Source of the DNA: Actinoplanes sichuanensis
Lineage (GTDB): Bacteria; Actinomycetota; Actinomycetes; Mycobacteriales; Micromonosporaceae
Direction of reading: 5' to 3'
Length of the DNA: 64,000 nucleotides
Assembly: GCF_033097365.1 (NCBI RefSeq)
Contig: NZ_AP028461.1
Span: 5,890,001-5,954,000, forward strand
Shown: positions 17,643 through 25,548 of the stretch, one piece after another
How the letters are laid out: each line of letters begins with the position of its first letter
How positions within the stretch are numbered: position 1 is the first letter of the stretch
Translations under genes and position numbers: made by a program
Notes under the pieces: generated by a model
What the model was told of the DNA's origin: nothing
Seen by the model: only the letters and a program-made list of their open reading frames with translations
The model's database searches: none

Positions 17643-18116
17643 CTACGACTTGGTCAGGTCGAGCATCTGCGCCAGGCGACCCAGTACCGGCCGGGCCTCC
17701 AGGTGCAGTCGGGCGATGTTGACCATGCCGTCGCCGACCACGGCCAGCAGGGCCAGGTCGCCGATCCCGTAGACCGCGAGGCAGCCCTCCCGGTTGCGGA
17801 TCGTCACCTCCTGGAACTGCCCCTGACCCAGGGCACCGCCGCAGGTGCGGCTGATGCCGTGGGCGGCGGCGGCCATCGCGGCGACGTCGTGCGGTTCACC
17901 CGCCGTCCGGCTGTCGTGCAGGATGAGCAGGCCGTCGACGCCGGCGATGATGCAGCCGGTCACCCCGACGACCTGATGTCGCAGCCCGGCCAGTTCGAGC
18001 CGCAGTGGCCGCCGCGGGTCGGTCACCGGGTCGAGCTGGACGGACCTCGCGGACTGCTGCTGGGCGGAGTGCCGCGGGGCGAGCCGGCTCGGCAGACCGC
18101 CATGAGGGCCAGTCAT
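17643..18116 (-). CDS. Roadblock/LC7-domain protein
   Basis: A 157-residue protein with a Roadblock/LC7 fold at ~45-150: the VVGVTGCIIAGVDGLLILHD strand pair, a helix (PHDVAAMAAAAHGISRTCGG) and GCLAVYGIGDLALLAVVGD. Such proteins act with Ras-like GTPases (MglB-type GAP activity) in polarity, or with sensor kinases in actinomycete conservons. It overlaps the gene before it by 4 nt (ATGA), so it is coupled to another Roadblock protein. No GTPase gene is next to the pair, which differs from a complete conservon. Confidence 0.82.
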   Translation of the reverse strand: MTGPHGGLPSRLAPRHSAQQQSARSVQLDPVTDPRRPLRLELAGLRHQVVGVTGCIIAGVDGLLILHDSRTAGEPHDVAAMAAAAHGISRTCGGALGQGQFQEVTIRNREGCLAVYGIGDLALLAVVGDGMVNIARLHLEARPVLGRLAQMLDLTKS

Positions 18117-18487
18117 ACGTCGAGTTCCGACTCGATCTTGCGCAGTTGATGCCGGGCCAGGCCCAGGTTGGCCCGGTTCTTGTGCAGGGCCAGGTAGAGG
18201 AAGAGCGCGTCGCCGCCGTGCCGGGAGCGCAGCAGCCGGATCAGGTGGTACTGCGAGTCGAGGGTGATCAGGATGTCCTCGATCCCGTCCTGCAGGCCGA
18301 GCAGTTCCAGGGCCCGCATCTTGGCCCGGACCACGTCGGTGTTCGCGGCGGCGGCGACGGTCATGTCCATGACCCCGTCACCGCCCAGATAACCGAGGGT
18401 GAGCCCGCTGGTGTAATCAACGAGCGCGACGCCGACGGCGCCTTCGAGGGTCATGGCCTCTTTCAGCGCGGTCTCGATGTTCGCCAC
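18113..18487 (-). CDS. Roadblock/LC7-like protein, partner of the following gene
   Basis: A 124-residue protein of the same fold class: ALKEAMTLEGAVGVALVDYTSGLTLGYLGG, then VVRAKMRALELLGLQDGIEDILITLDSQYHLIRLL and a final helix (ALHKNRANLGLARHQLRKIE). GTG 18487 is chosen because GGAGG lies 4 nt upstream; the frame runs further 5' without a site. The stop overlaps the next start, so the two proteins are probably made in equal amounts and may heterodimerise. Confidence 0.8.
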   Translation of the reverse strand: MANIETALKEAMTLEGAVGVALVDYTSGLTLGYLGGDGVMDMTVAAAANTDVVRAKMRALELLGLQDGIEDILITLDSQYHLIRLLRSRHGGDALFLYLALHKNRANLGLARHQLRKIESELDV

Positions 18488-18754
18488 GGATCCTCCACAT
18501 TTCTCGCACCGGGTTTCACCAGTGCTGATCGGCGGGAAGGGCCAACCCTGGCACAGGAAACTTGCTCCGGGGAACAACTGCCCCGGAAGCCCGACTTAAG
18601 ATCGTTTCAACGTCTCCGTTCGGCCGCCGCCGTCCACCTGACGGGCCGAATCGGGCTCGATCGTCGGTACAGCCGCGGCGCATCCGGGCACGAAGCCGAC
18701 ATAACGGTCGGTCATCACTCTCCGGAGTGGCGCCGTCCGGCCCCACCCGCCCCT

Positions 18755-18760
18755 ACTGTG
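18755..18760 (+). promoter_or_regulatory. -10 box, probable leaderless start of GAF gene
   Basis: TACTGT lies exactly 6 nt before GTG 18767, which fixes the start among several in-frame GTG/ATG codons. Confidence 0.5.
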
Positions 18761-18766
18761 GTATCT

Positions 18767-19252
18767 GTGCACTCCACGGACGACATGCTGCGCGACGTGG
18801 TCGTCGCCCTCGGCCGGGCCCGCACCCTGACCATCGTCCAGCGTCTGGTGCGCGGGAACGCCCGGGCGCTGGCCGACGCGCACGGCGCCACCGTGGTGCT
18901 GCGCGAGGGCGACAAGTGCTTCTACGCCGACGAGGACGCGATCAGCCCGCTGTGGAAGGGCCAGCGGTTCCCGATCACCGAGTGCATCAGCGGCTGGGCG
19001 ATGCTGTCCCGGTCGACCGCGATCATCCCGGACATCCGCCTCGACGACCGGATCCCGATGGCCGCCTACCGGCCCACCTTCGTCCGCTCGCTGGCGATGA
19101 TCCCGGTCCGCGCCGCCGATCCGCTCGGCGCGGTCGGCGTCTACTGGTCGACCACCCGCCGGCCGACCGGCGAGCAGATCGCCCGGCTGTCCGCGCTCGC
19201 CGACGCGACCGGCGCGGCGCTGGAGCGGCTGCTCCCGGAGCCGCCACAATAG
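18767..19252 (+). CDS. GAF-domain protein
   Basis: A 161-residue stand-alone GAF domain: an entry helix (MLRDVVVALGRARTLTIVQRLVRGNARALADAHGATVVL), then CFYADEDAISPLWKGQRFPITECISGWAML and SLAMIPVRAADPLGAVGVYW. It has no output domain, so it would sense a small ligand or light via a cofactor (Cys in KCFY and TECI) and signal by protein contact. It is divergent from the Roadblock pair across ~280 nt, and GAF/Roadblock genes co-occur in actinomycete signalling loci; a link is inferred. The decayed tnpB element begins directly behind its stop codon. Confidence 0.8.
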   Translation: MHSTDDMLRDVVVALGRARTLTIVQRLVRGNARALADAHGATVVLREGDKCFYADEDAISPLWKGQRFPITECISGWAMLSRSTAIIPDIRLDDRIPMAAYRPTFVRSLAMIPVRAADPLGAVGVYWSTTRRPTGEQIARLSALADATGAALERLLPEPPQ

Positions 19253-19267
19253 CGAGTCTTGACATCT

Positions 19268-19288
19268 CCCCGCCCTGAAGGGACGGGG
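19268..19288 (-). ncRNA. Right-end hairpin of tnpB element (putative omega RNA 3' end)
   Basis: CCCCGCCC-TGAA-GGGACGGGG folds into an 8-bp stem with one bulged base. On the tnpB strand it is followed by GAGATGTCAAGA. This is the usual 3' scaffold of TnpB guide RNAs, with the guide taken from the flank, which here is the 3' end of the GAF gene. RNA function is inferred from the family. Confidence 0.45.
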
Positions 19289-19321
19289 ATTCCACTGGGT
19301 CACCCCAGAGTGTTTCCTGTT

Positions 19322-20486
19322 TCATCGCCGACTGCCCGCCCGGGAAACGGCCCCCCGTTGAGGTCCTCTGTCAGCTCCACAGGCCGTCACCACCAGCCCG
19401 GCGGCCAGAATGTTACGGGCCGCATTCACGTCCCGATCATGCTTGGTATCGCAGCCGGTGCAGGTCCACTCCCGCACCGACAAGGACATCTTCTCCGCCC
19501 GGACCCCGCACACCGAACATAAAACCGGGTCGACGGAAACCAGCGTGGCACCGCGATCAGCGTCCGCTCGTACTGCTTTGCCTTGCACTCCAGCAGGGTG
19601 CGGAACATCCGCCAGGACGCGTCACTGATCGCCCGCGCCAGTGTGTGGTTCTTGAGCATGTTGCGGACGGCGAGGTCCTCGACCACGAGCACTTGATTTT
19701 CGCGCACGAGCCGAGTCGTCACCTGATGCCACATGTCCCGGCGCCGGTCAGCGACCCGGGCATGCACCCGCGCCACCCGCAGCCGCGCCTTCTCCCTGTT
19801 GCGGGAATCCTGCGCCTTGCGCGCCAGGTTCCGTTGCGCGCGGGCCAGGGCGGCACGCTCCCGGCGTTCGTGCCGGGGGTTGTCGACCGGTTGCCCATCA
19901 GACAGGGTCAGCAACCGGTTGATGCCGGCGTCGATCCCCACCATCTTCGTGGTGGCCGGAGCGGTGGCGGCAGGCACCTCGACGCGCAACGACACGAACC
20001 AGCGGCCGGCCCGGTCCTGCGACACCGTCACCGTCGACGGCACCACACCGTCGGGCAACGGCCGCGACCACACCACATCCAGACGTGTGTCCATCAGCTC
20101 CGCCAGCCTCAACTCACCATTCCGGTAGGTGAACGCACTGCTGGTGAACTCCGCCGCCCGCCGCGACCGCTTCTTCGATTTGAACCGCGGAAACCGCGCC
20201 TGACCGGCGAAGAACCTCTGGTAGGCGTCGTCGAGATGCCTCAGCGCGTCTGCTGTAACGGCACACAGGACACCTCATTCAAGAACTCGAACTCAGGCGT
20301 CTTCTTCCAGCCGGTCAGCAACGCCGACGTCGCACCGTAGCCGAGCGTCTCCTGCCGCTGCCGCCAGGCGTCACGACGGGCCTGCAACCCCAGGTTGTAG
20401 ACCAGCCGCACACACCCGAACGTCCGGGTCAGCAGATCGGCCTGAGTCGGGGTGGGGTAGAAACGGTACCGGTAACCGCTCCACAC
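19322..20486 (-). pseudogene. tnpB: Frameshifted TnpB (RNA-guided nuclease of IS605 family)
   Basis: Three frame segments together give a full-length (~385 aa) TnpB. The N-terminal part (YRYRFYPTPTQADLLTRTFGCVRLVYN) runs from GTG 20486 to a frameshift near 20252, where CAGCAGACGCGCTGAGG appears to have gained 2 nt. The middle part carries RuvC Asp in VGIDAGINRLL and Glu in LVVEDLAVRNML. A second shift near 19528 (W-F-P-S-T then a 1-nt slip) separates it from the zinc ribbon (CSVCG...CTGCDTKHDRD) with the last catalytic Asp. All catalytic residues survive across frames, so inactivation looks recent. Known TnpB is a DNA nuclease guided by omega RNA; this copy should be dead. Confidence 0.85.
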
Positions 20487-20607
20487 CCTTGACCATCCAC
20501 AAAGGATAGGACACCCGTACGACTGCGCGGGCGGCGGGCCCGGACGTCGATCCGCCTTGCCTGCGAATCGACTTCCCTGTACTGCTGCGCAGGGCTTTCC
20601 GTTTCCT

Positions 20608-20627
20608 CCCCGGCCGGAAGGCCGGAG
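20608..20627. repeat. GNRA-capped hairpin just upstream of the Rieske gene
   Basis: CCGGCC-GGAA-GGCCGG with flanking C/G pair. On the minus strand it reads CTCCGGCCTTCCGGCCGGGG then AGGAAACGG, which resembles the right-end hairpin of another tnpB-type element. It could be a solo end left by a second element, or a leader hairpin of the Rieske gene. Confidence 0.35.
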
Positions 20628-20645
20628 CACCATGGAAGGAATCTG

Positions 20646-21779
20646 ATGACGGTCAATAGGCAGGACGTCAAGGACATCGGTTCGGGGTACGACCCGGATC
20701 CGGCCCGGTCGATGTCGCTGCGGGCGGCGGCGTACACCGATCCGCGCTGGGTCGACGTGGATCAGCGGGCCATCTTCGCCCGGACCTGGCAGTGGGTCTG
20801 TCATGTGGAGAAACTGCGGGCACCCGGCAGTTATGTGGCCACGACGGTGGCCGGGTCACCGGTCGCGGTGGTCCGGGACAGGTCGGGCGGGCTGCGGGCC
20901 TTCTACAACGTGTGCAAGCACCGGGCGCACGAGCTGCTGTCCGGCTCGGGCACCACCGGGACCATCGTCTGCCCGTACCATGCCTGGGTCTATGACCTGG
21001 ACGGATCGCTGCGCCGGGCCCGCCAGACCGACCGCATGCCCGGTTTTGATCGCGCTGAGATCTGTCTCGACCGCATCGCGGTCGAGGAGTTCGGCGGGTT
21101 CGTCTACGTCAACCTGGACGGATCGGCGGCCCCGCTGGCGCAGCAGGCGCCGGACCTGCTCGCCGAGATCGAGCGGTGGGCGCCGGACGTGGCCGGGCTG
21201 ACCTTCGCCAAGCGGCTCACCTACGACGTCAAGTCGAACTGGAAGAACGTCATCGACAACTTCCTGGAGTGCTACCACTGCCACATCGCGCACCGGGAGT
21301 TCGTGGCGCTCGTCGACATGGACACCTACGAGGTCAAGACGCACGGCATCTGGTCCAGCCACTTCGCCGAGGCGGGCAAGGCGGACAATCCGGCCTACGA
21401 CGTGTCGGGCGCCTCGGTCACCCAGCACGCGGTGTGGTGGCTCTGGCCGAACACCTGCCTGCTGCGTTATCCCGGACGCGGCAACTTCATGGTGTTCCAG
21501 GTGATCCCGGACGGGCCGGACCGGACGCTGGAGACGTGGGACTTCTTCTTCGAGACGGCGGAGCTCGAGGACGCCGAGGTGGAGGCGGTCCGCTACATCG
21601 ACGACGTTCTTCAGCAGCAGGACATCGCGATCGTGGAGAGCGTTCAGCGGGGCATGGCGACGCCCGCTTTTGATCAGGGGCGGATCGTGTACGACCCGGA
21701 GGGCTCGGGCTTGTCCGAGCACGGTGTGCACCACTTCCACGGCCTGGTGCTGAAGGCCTACGAGGACTTCGTTCGCTGA
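20646..21779 (+). CDS. Rieske non-heme iron oxygenase, alpha subunit
   Basis: A 377-residue oxygenase. The Rieske [2Fe-2S] ligands are C90/H92 (CKH) and C109/H112 (CPYH). The mononuclear iron site is E208-x2-H211-x4-H216 (NFLECYHCHIAH), with a later acidic ligand expected near DDVLQQQD. The bridging residue is Glu, not Asp, as in the carnitine/glycine-betaine type oxygenases (CntA, GbcA), so a quaternary-amine demethylase is more likely than an aromatic dioxygenase; no substrate can be proven. No reductase gene is adjacent. GGAAGGAA precedes the ATG by 4 nt. The tnpB remnant abuts its promoter. Confidence 0.88.
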   Translation: MTVNRQDVKDIGSGYDPDPARSMSLRAAAYTDPRWVDVDQRAIFARTWQWVCHVEKLRAPGSYVATTVAGSPVAVVRDRSGGLRAFYNVCKHRAHELLSGSGTTGTIVCPYHAWVYDLDGSLRRARQTDRMPGFDRAEICLDRIAVEEFGGFVYVNLDGSAAPLAQQAPDLLAEIERWAPDVAGLTFAKRLTYDVKSNWKNVIDNFLECYHCHIAHREFVALVDMDTYEVKTHGIWSSHFAEAGKADNPAYDVSGASVTQHAVWWLWPNTCLLRYPGRGNFMVFQVIPDGPDRTLETWDFFFETAELEDAEVEAVRYIDDVLQQQDIAIVESVQRGMATPAFDQGRIVYDPEGSGLSEHGVHHFHGLVLKAYEDFVR

Positions 21780-21790
21780 TCTCGCGTGGT

Positions 21791-21820
21791 GGTGGCCGCC
21801 GCCGCGAGACGGCGGCCACC
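21791..21820. terminator. Bidirectional hairpin terminator
   Basis: GGTGGCCGCCG and CGGCGGCCACC form an 11-bp perfect stem with an 8-nt loop, between the convergent Rieske and lysyl-oxidase-like genes. There is no U-tract, as usual in high-GC actinomycetes. Confidence 0.7.
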
Positions 21821-21827
21821 GCATACG

Positions 21828-23426
21828 TCAGCCCTCGATGCCGTGTACCGGCGGCACGGTGAGCGTCCGCGCCTCCGGGGTGCCGCCGAGGATGATCTCG
21901 CGCAGCGCCGAGTTGTTCGTGGTGCTCAGCTCGGCGAGCTTCTTCTCCGGGTTGGCCAGCACCTGGATGTAGTAGGTGCCGTTCGGCAGATCGGTGATCT
22001 CGAACGACTGGCCGGGGCGGCTCTGGCTGTAGGTGTCGCCGTTGCCGATGTCCAGGACCTCACGCACCGCGACGACGGTGTCGGCGCCGCACGAGGTCTC
22101 CAGCGAGGTGTTCTCCGGACGCCACTTGGCGCCGGTGATGGTGTAGTCGACCGCGTCCGTGTTGGCCAGGCAGAACGCCTCCTTGCCACTGCGCACGGCC
22201 AGCTTCTGGTCCGAGGACAGCAGGTTGTACTGGGCGAAGTCGGTGAAGTGCCAGTGCTTGTGGCCCTCCCGCGGGTCCCACTCCATGGTGCCCGCCTCCT
22301 TCGAGCCGACCTGGTTGCCCTTGGCGTCGAAGAAGTACTGGTAGGCGTCCATCAGCTCGGTGCCGGCGCGCCGGAAGCCGTCGACGAGCAGCGGCGACGT
22401 GCCGGCGTTCCAGACGGTGGCACCGAAGTTGACGTACCACTTGCCGTCCTCTTCGGACAGGTCGATCCCCCAGGCCGGCAGCGACTTGAGGTCCGGCTTC
22501 GGTCCGCTGGTGGGCGCGGCCTTCAGCGTGACCGGGCGCTTGGCCGGCGCCCGGAACTCGGGCAGGTAGGACGAGACCTGGCGGGTCGCGTCACCCTGAC
22601 CGGCGTGCAGGGAGTGCTCGTCGGCCGGCGCGGCCAGCGCCGGGTCGGCGGCGACGTCCGCCTTCTTGGCCCGGGCCAGGCCGCCCTTGCCCTCGTCGGA
22701 CATGTCGACGACGGTGACGGCGACGCTGACTGTCGCCGACTTCTCCGGGATGCCGAACATCTTCTGGTACGTCGGGTTCACCGTGGCCGTGGCGGTGTAC
22801 TTACCGACCGGCAGGTCGAAGCCGTCGTCACCGCGGCCGTCGCTGAACGGCCGGTCCGGCACCGCCGAGTTCCAGCCGGCCTGCACACCCCAGACCGCGC
22901 CCAGCGTGAACGGGTTGTAGCCGCCGCAGCTGGTCGGGTACGGGCTGGTCGCCGGGGCGTCCGGCCGGGTGCGCGCCGAGCCCCAGGTGTTGCCGCAGAA
23001 CGCCGTCGTGTACTCCTTGACCGTCTTACCGGCCTCGTCGACGATGGTGAACTTCGTGAAGTCCTTGAGACCGTTGAAGTCGGCCACCATGCCCGCCGGC
23101 AGGGCGACCTTCTTCTTCTTTCCGTTCTGGACCACCACCTGCTCGGCCGTGATCGGCTTGTCGTAGCCGGAGCGCTTGGCCCAGATCTCGAACGGGTCCT
23201 TGCCGGCGATCACGTGCAGCCCGAGGTCGAACGAGAGCCACACGTCGCCGTCGTACTCGTAGCGCTCCGCGGTGACCGCCGAGGTGGCGGCCACGAAGGA
23301 GAGCGCCGGCGTGGTGGTCGCGGCCCGGGCCACTCCCACCCCGGCCGCGGTGAGCGCGAGCGCGCCCGTCACAGCGCCCACGGTCAGCAGGCGGGAGCGG
23401 CGGCGACGGTTCGTCGGTTCAGTCAT
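21828..23426 (-). CDS. Secreted lysyl-oxidase-family protein
   Basis: A 532-residue exported protein. A basic head (NRRRRSR) and a hydrophobic segment end around ARA-A (~residue 36). The C-terminal ~210 residues form a lysyl-oxidase-like copper domain: MEWDPREGHKHWHFTDFAQYNLL supplies the H-x-H-x-H copper ligands, followed by FCLANTDAVDY and a Cys (SLETSCGAD). The first ~300 residues are beta-rich with Cys pairs (FCGNTW, TSCGG). The family oxidises lysine side chains to aldehydes; whether the cofactor tyrosine and lysine are kept was not established. ATG 23426 follows GGAAGGA; the upstream frame has no site. It diverges from the GH12 gene. Confidence 0.78.
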   Translation of the reverse strand: MTEPTNRRRRSRLLTVGAVTGALALTAAGVGVARAATTTPALSFVAATSAVTAERYEYDGDVWLSFDLGLHVIAGKDPFEIWAKRSGYDKPITAEQVVVQNGKKKKVALPAGMVADFNGLKDFTKFTIVDEAGKTVKEYTTAFCGNTWGSARTRPDAPATSPYPTSCGGYNPFTLGAVWGVQAGWNSAVPDRPFSDGRGDDGFDLPVGKYTATATVNPTYQKMFGIPEKSATVSVAVTVVDMSDEGKGGLARAKKADVAADPALAAPADEHSLHAGQGDATRQVSSYLPEFRAPAKRPVTLKAAPTSGPKPDLKSLPAWGIDLSEEDGKWYVNFGATVWNAGTSPLLVDGFRRAGTELMDAYQYFFDAKGNQVGSKEAGTMEWDPREGHKHWHFTDFAQYNLLSSDQKLAVRSGKEAFCLANTDAVDYTITGAKWRPENTSLETSCGADTVVAVREVLDIGNGDTYSQSRPGQSFEITDLPNGTYYIQVLANPEKKLAELSTTNNSALREIILGGTPEARTLTVPPVHGIEG

Positions 23427-23519
23427 GAGTTCCTTCCGGTCGGGCGGCCGGCGGTGCTCCGGCCGCGGCCGAACCATCCAAATCGGACACCTATGAATTT
23501 CCTGTGAGATAGATGCCCG

Positions 23520-23548
23520 TTGGCACGAAACAGGGATGGACGTACGCT
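23520..23548 (+). promoter_or_regulatory. Promoter of the GH12 endoglucanase gene
   Basis: TTGGCA (23520-23525), 17-nt spacer, TACGCT (23543-23548). The predicted start of transcription falls inside the CebR-type palindrome that follows. Confidence 0.6.
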
Positions 23549-23550
23549 TC

Positions 23551-23564
23551 TGGGAGCGCTCCCA
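23551..23564. promoter_or_regulatory. CebR-type operator upstream of GH12
   Basis: TGGGAGCGCTCCCA is a perfect 14-bp palindrome identical to the known Streptomyces CebR (LacI family, cellobiose-responsive) box of cellulase genes. It begins 2 nt after the -10 box and ends 26 nt before the GTG, so a bound repressor would block transcription. No cebR gene is in the window. Confidence 0.88.
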
Positions 23565-23590
23565 AACCATCCCCCAGAAGGAGCTCCCCC

Positions 23591-24712
23591 GTGATCCGTC
23601 CCCTACGTTCCCTACTCGCGTTAGGCCTGCTGGCCGTTTCCGGCATCACCGTGCTCACGCTCGCCGGGCCGGCCGCGGCCGACACCCAGATCTGCGAGCA
23701 GTACGGCACGACCACGATCGGCGGCCGCTACGTCGTGATGAACAACCGCTGGGGCACCTCGGCCCAGCAGTGCATCAACGTGACCGGCACCGGCTTCTCG
23801 ATCACCAGCCAGCAGGGCACCGGCAACACCAGCGGCGCGCCCGTCTCGTACCCGGCCGTCTACTTCGGATGCCACTACACCAAGTGCTCCCCCGGCACCA
23901 ACCTGCCGATCCAGGTCGGCTCGATCAGCAGCGCCACCAGCAACGTCAGCTTCCAGTACGTCTCCGGCGCCACCTACGACGCGGCCTACGACATCTGGCT
24001 CGACCCGTCGCCGAAGACCGACGGCGTCAACGCGCAGGAGATCATGATCTGGTTCAACCGGCAGGGCTCGATCCAGCCGATCGGCTCCCCGGTCGGCAAC
24101 GCCACCATCGGCGGGAAGACCTGGCAGGTGTGGCAGGGCAGCAACGGCTCCAACGCCGTGGTGTCCTACCTCGCGCCCTCGGCGATCAACAGCTGGAGCT
24201 TCAGCGTCCTGGACTTCATCAACGACACCAAGACGCGTACGTCGGTGACCAACTCCTGGTACCTGACCAGCGTGCAGGCCGGTTTCGAGCCGTGGATCGG
24301 CGGCGCCGGACTCGCCGTGACCGACTTCTCGGCCACGGTCAACGGAGGCGGAAGCACCCCGTCGACACCGCCCTCGTCACCGCCGTCGGGAAGCGCGTCC
24401 TGCCGGGTCACCTACGCCACCAACGTCTGGAACAACGGCTACACCGCCAACGTCACGGTGGCCAACACCGGCGGCAGCGCGATCAACGGCTGGGCGCTGG
24501 ACTTCACGCTCCCGTCCGGCCAGTCGATCACCGGCTCGTGGAACGCGGCACTGAGCGGCACATCGGGTGCGATCACGGCGCGTAATGCCACGCACAACGG
24601 AGGCATCCCGGCGAACGGCAGCTCGTCGTTCGGGTTCCAGGGCACCTACAGCGGGACCTTCACCAGTCCGTCGGCCTTCACCCTGAACGGAACCGCCTGC
24701 ACACGGGCCTGA
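23591..24712 (+). CDS. Secreted endo-beta-1,4-glucanase, GH12 + CBM2
   Basis: A 373-residue secreted cellulase. Signal peptide to ~AAA-D (residue ~31). GH12 jelly-roll domain (~32-255) with NNRWGTSAQQCINV, the nucleophile Glu in NAQEIMIWFN and the acid/base Glu in AGFEPWIGG. A Ser/Pro linker (STPSTPPSSPPSG) leads to a CBM2 cellulose-binding module (~275-373) with conserved CRVTY...NVWNNGY, W residues and closing Cys. GH12 enzymes cut internal beta-1,4 bonds of cellulose and xyloglucan with retention. GTG 23591 follows GGAG; the upstream frame overlaps the promoter. Controlled by the palindrome described at 23551. Confidence 0.93.
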   Translation: MIRPLRSLLALGLLAVSGITVLTLAGPAAADTQICEQYGTTTIGGRYVVMNNRWGTSAQQCINVTGTGFSITSQQGTGNTSGAPVSYPAVYFGCHYTKCSPGTNLPIQVGSISSATSNVSFQYVSGATYDAAYDIWLDPSPKTDGVNAQEIMIWFNRQGSIQPIGSPVGNATIGGKTWQVWQGSNGSNAVVSYLAPSAINSWSFSVLDFINDTKTRTSVTNSWYLTSVQAGFEPWIGGAGLAVTDFSATVNGGGSTPSTPPSSPPSGSASCRVTYATNVWNNGYTANVTVANTGGSAINGWALDFTLPSGQSITGSWNAALSGTSGAITARNATHNGGIPANGSSSFGFQGTYSGTFTSPSAFTLNGTACTRA

Positions 24713-24720
24713 TCCCGGTT

Positions 24721-24753
24721 CCGCCGGGCGGCCCGACGCGGGCCGTCCGGCGG
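24721..24753. terminator. Strong terminator after GH12 gene
   Basis: CCGCCGGGCGGCCCG, loop ACG, CGGGCCGTCCGGCGG: a 15-bp stem with a single G-T wobble, starting 8 nt after the stop codon. Confidence 0.8.
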
Positions 24754-24757
24754 TCGA

Positions 24758-24763
24758 TAACAT
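24758..24763 (+). promoter_or_regulatory. -10 box, probable leaderless start of DUF2750 gene
   Basis: TAACAT ends 7 nt before ATG 24771; it begins 5 nt behind the terminator stem. Confidence 0.5.
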
Positions 24764-24770
24764 CATCGCC

Positions 24771-25148
24771 ATGGCATCGGATGACATCTCACGGCGTGAC
24801 GCGGAGCGACTGCTCGGGCTGGACGCCACGGCCCGGATGGCCGCCACGTTCGAGGCCATCGCCGATCGGGGCGCCCTGTGGGTCTGGGGCGACGAGGGCG
24901 ACATCCTCTTCACCGAGGACGGCCGCCGCCGCAACCTGCTGCCGATCTGGCCGTATGCGACGGTCGCCCGCCTGGAGAACGAGGGTGACGTCGACGGCGA
25001 GCACGCCATCCGGATCCCGGTCAAGGTCTTCCTGAAGGAGTGGCTGCCCCAGCTGGAGGAGGACGACGCCGACATCGCGATCTTCCCGGTGGAGGAGCGG
25101 AACGCGGCGGTGCTGACGCTCGCCGAGTTCCGCTCCCGCCTCAGCTAG
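24771..25148 (+). CDS. DUF2750-like protein
   Basis: A 125-residue acidic cytosolic protein. Its pattern (RGALWVWGDEGDILFTEDGRR, LLPIWPYATVARL, then IPVKVFLKEWLPQLEEDDADIAIFPVEE) fits the DUF2750 family, whose role is unknown. No catalytic motif is visible. It stands alone between the GH12 terminator and a convergent small secreted-protein gene 1 nt away. Confidence 0.72.
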   Translation: MASDDISRRDAERLLGLDATARMAATFEAIADRGALWVWGDEGDILFTEDGRRRNLLPIWPYATVARLENEGDVDGEHAIRIPVKVFLKEWLPQLEEDDADIAIFPVEERNAAVLTLAEFRSRLS

Positions 25149-25149
25149 A

Positions 25150-25548
25150 TCAGGTCAGCAGGGTCACCGAGTAGTCGAGCGTGGTACCGCTAGCGGTGTA
25201 GGTGGCGGTCTGCCCGTTCGCGCAGTACGAGACGAAGACGTTGCCCGGAACGTCGTCACCGGCCTGGGCGTGGACCAGGGGCCGCACGTCGACGCCCGCG
25301 GCGAACGGTGTGGATGCCAGGTCCACGATCCGCCACTGGTTGATCGGGTAGTCGTCGGTCGGTGCGGAGAGCTGGCCGTCACGCGTGGTGATCTGGAAAT
25401 CGATCACGAAGCCGCCGTTGTTGACCACTGCGATCTTCTGCACGCACGGCACGGCCTGGGCGGCCGCGGGCGACGCGGTCAGGCCGACCACGCCGGCTCC
25501 GGCGGCGAGGGTCATGGCGATGGCGGTCGGCACTCTCTTGCGGATCAC
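25150..25548 (-). CDS. Small secreted protein, 132 aa
   Basis: Not recognised. It has a signal peptide (RKRVPTAIAMTLAAGAGVVGLTASPAAA) and a ~100-residue mature domain that looks all-beta, with two Cys (PCVQK, YCANG) able to form one disulfide near the ends. GTG 25548 has GAAGGAG 6 nt upstream; the ORF is open further 5' without a site. AT-rich DNA just upstream (25590-25660) probably holds its promoter. Possibly an extracellular interaction or adhesion module; function unknown. Confidence 0.72.
   Translation of the reverse strand: MIRKRVPTAIAMTLAAGAGVVGLTASPAAAQAVPCVQKIAVVNNGGFVIDFQITTRDGQLSAPTDDYPINQWRIVDLASTPFAAGVDVRPLVHAQAGDDVPGNVFVSYCANGQTATYTASGTTLDYSVTLLT

Larger units (their letters stand above)
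19259..20530 (-). mobile_element. IS200/IS605-family (tnpB-only) element remnant
   Basis: A decayed tnpB gene with the typical GC-rich right-end hairpin downstream of it. No tnpA (Y1 transposase) is present, as in IS1341-type elements. The right end lies 6-15 nt behind the GAF gene stop codon. The left end cannot be fixed by eye; 20490-20530 is a guess based on the tnpB start. Confidence 0.6.

Noticed and set aside
21786..23507. 573-codon plus-strand frame opposite the lysyl-oxidase-like gene
   Set aside because: Val/Arg/Gly-rich shadow; it would also run through the terminator hairpin and the promoter region of the GH12 gene.
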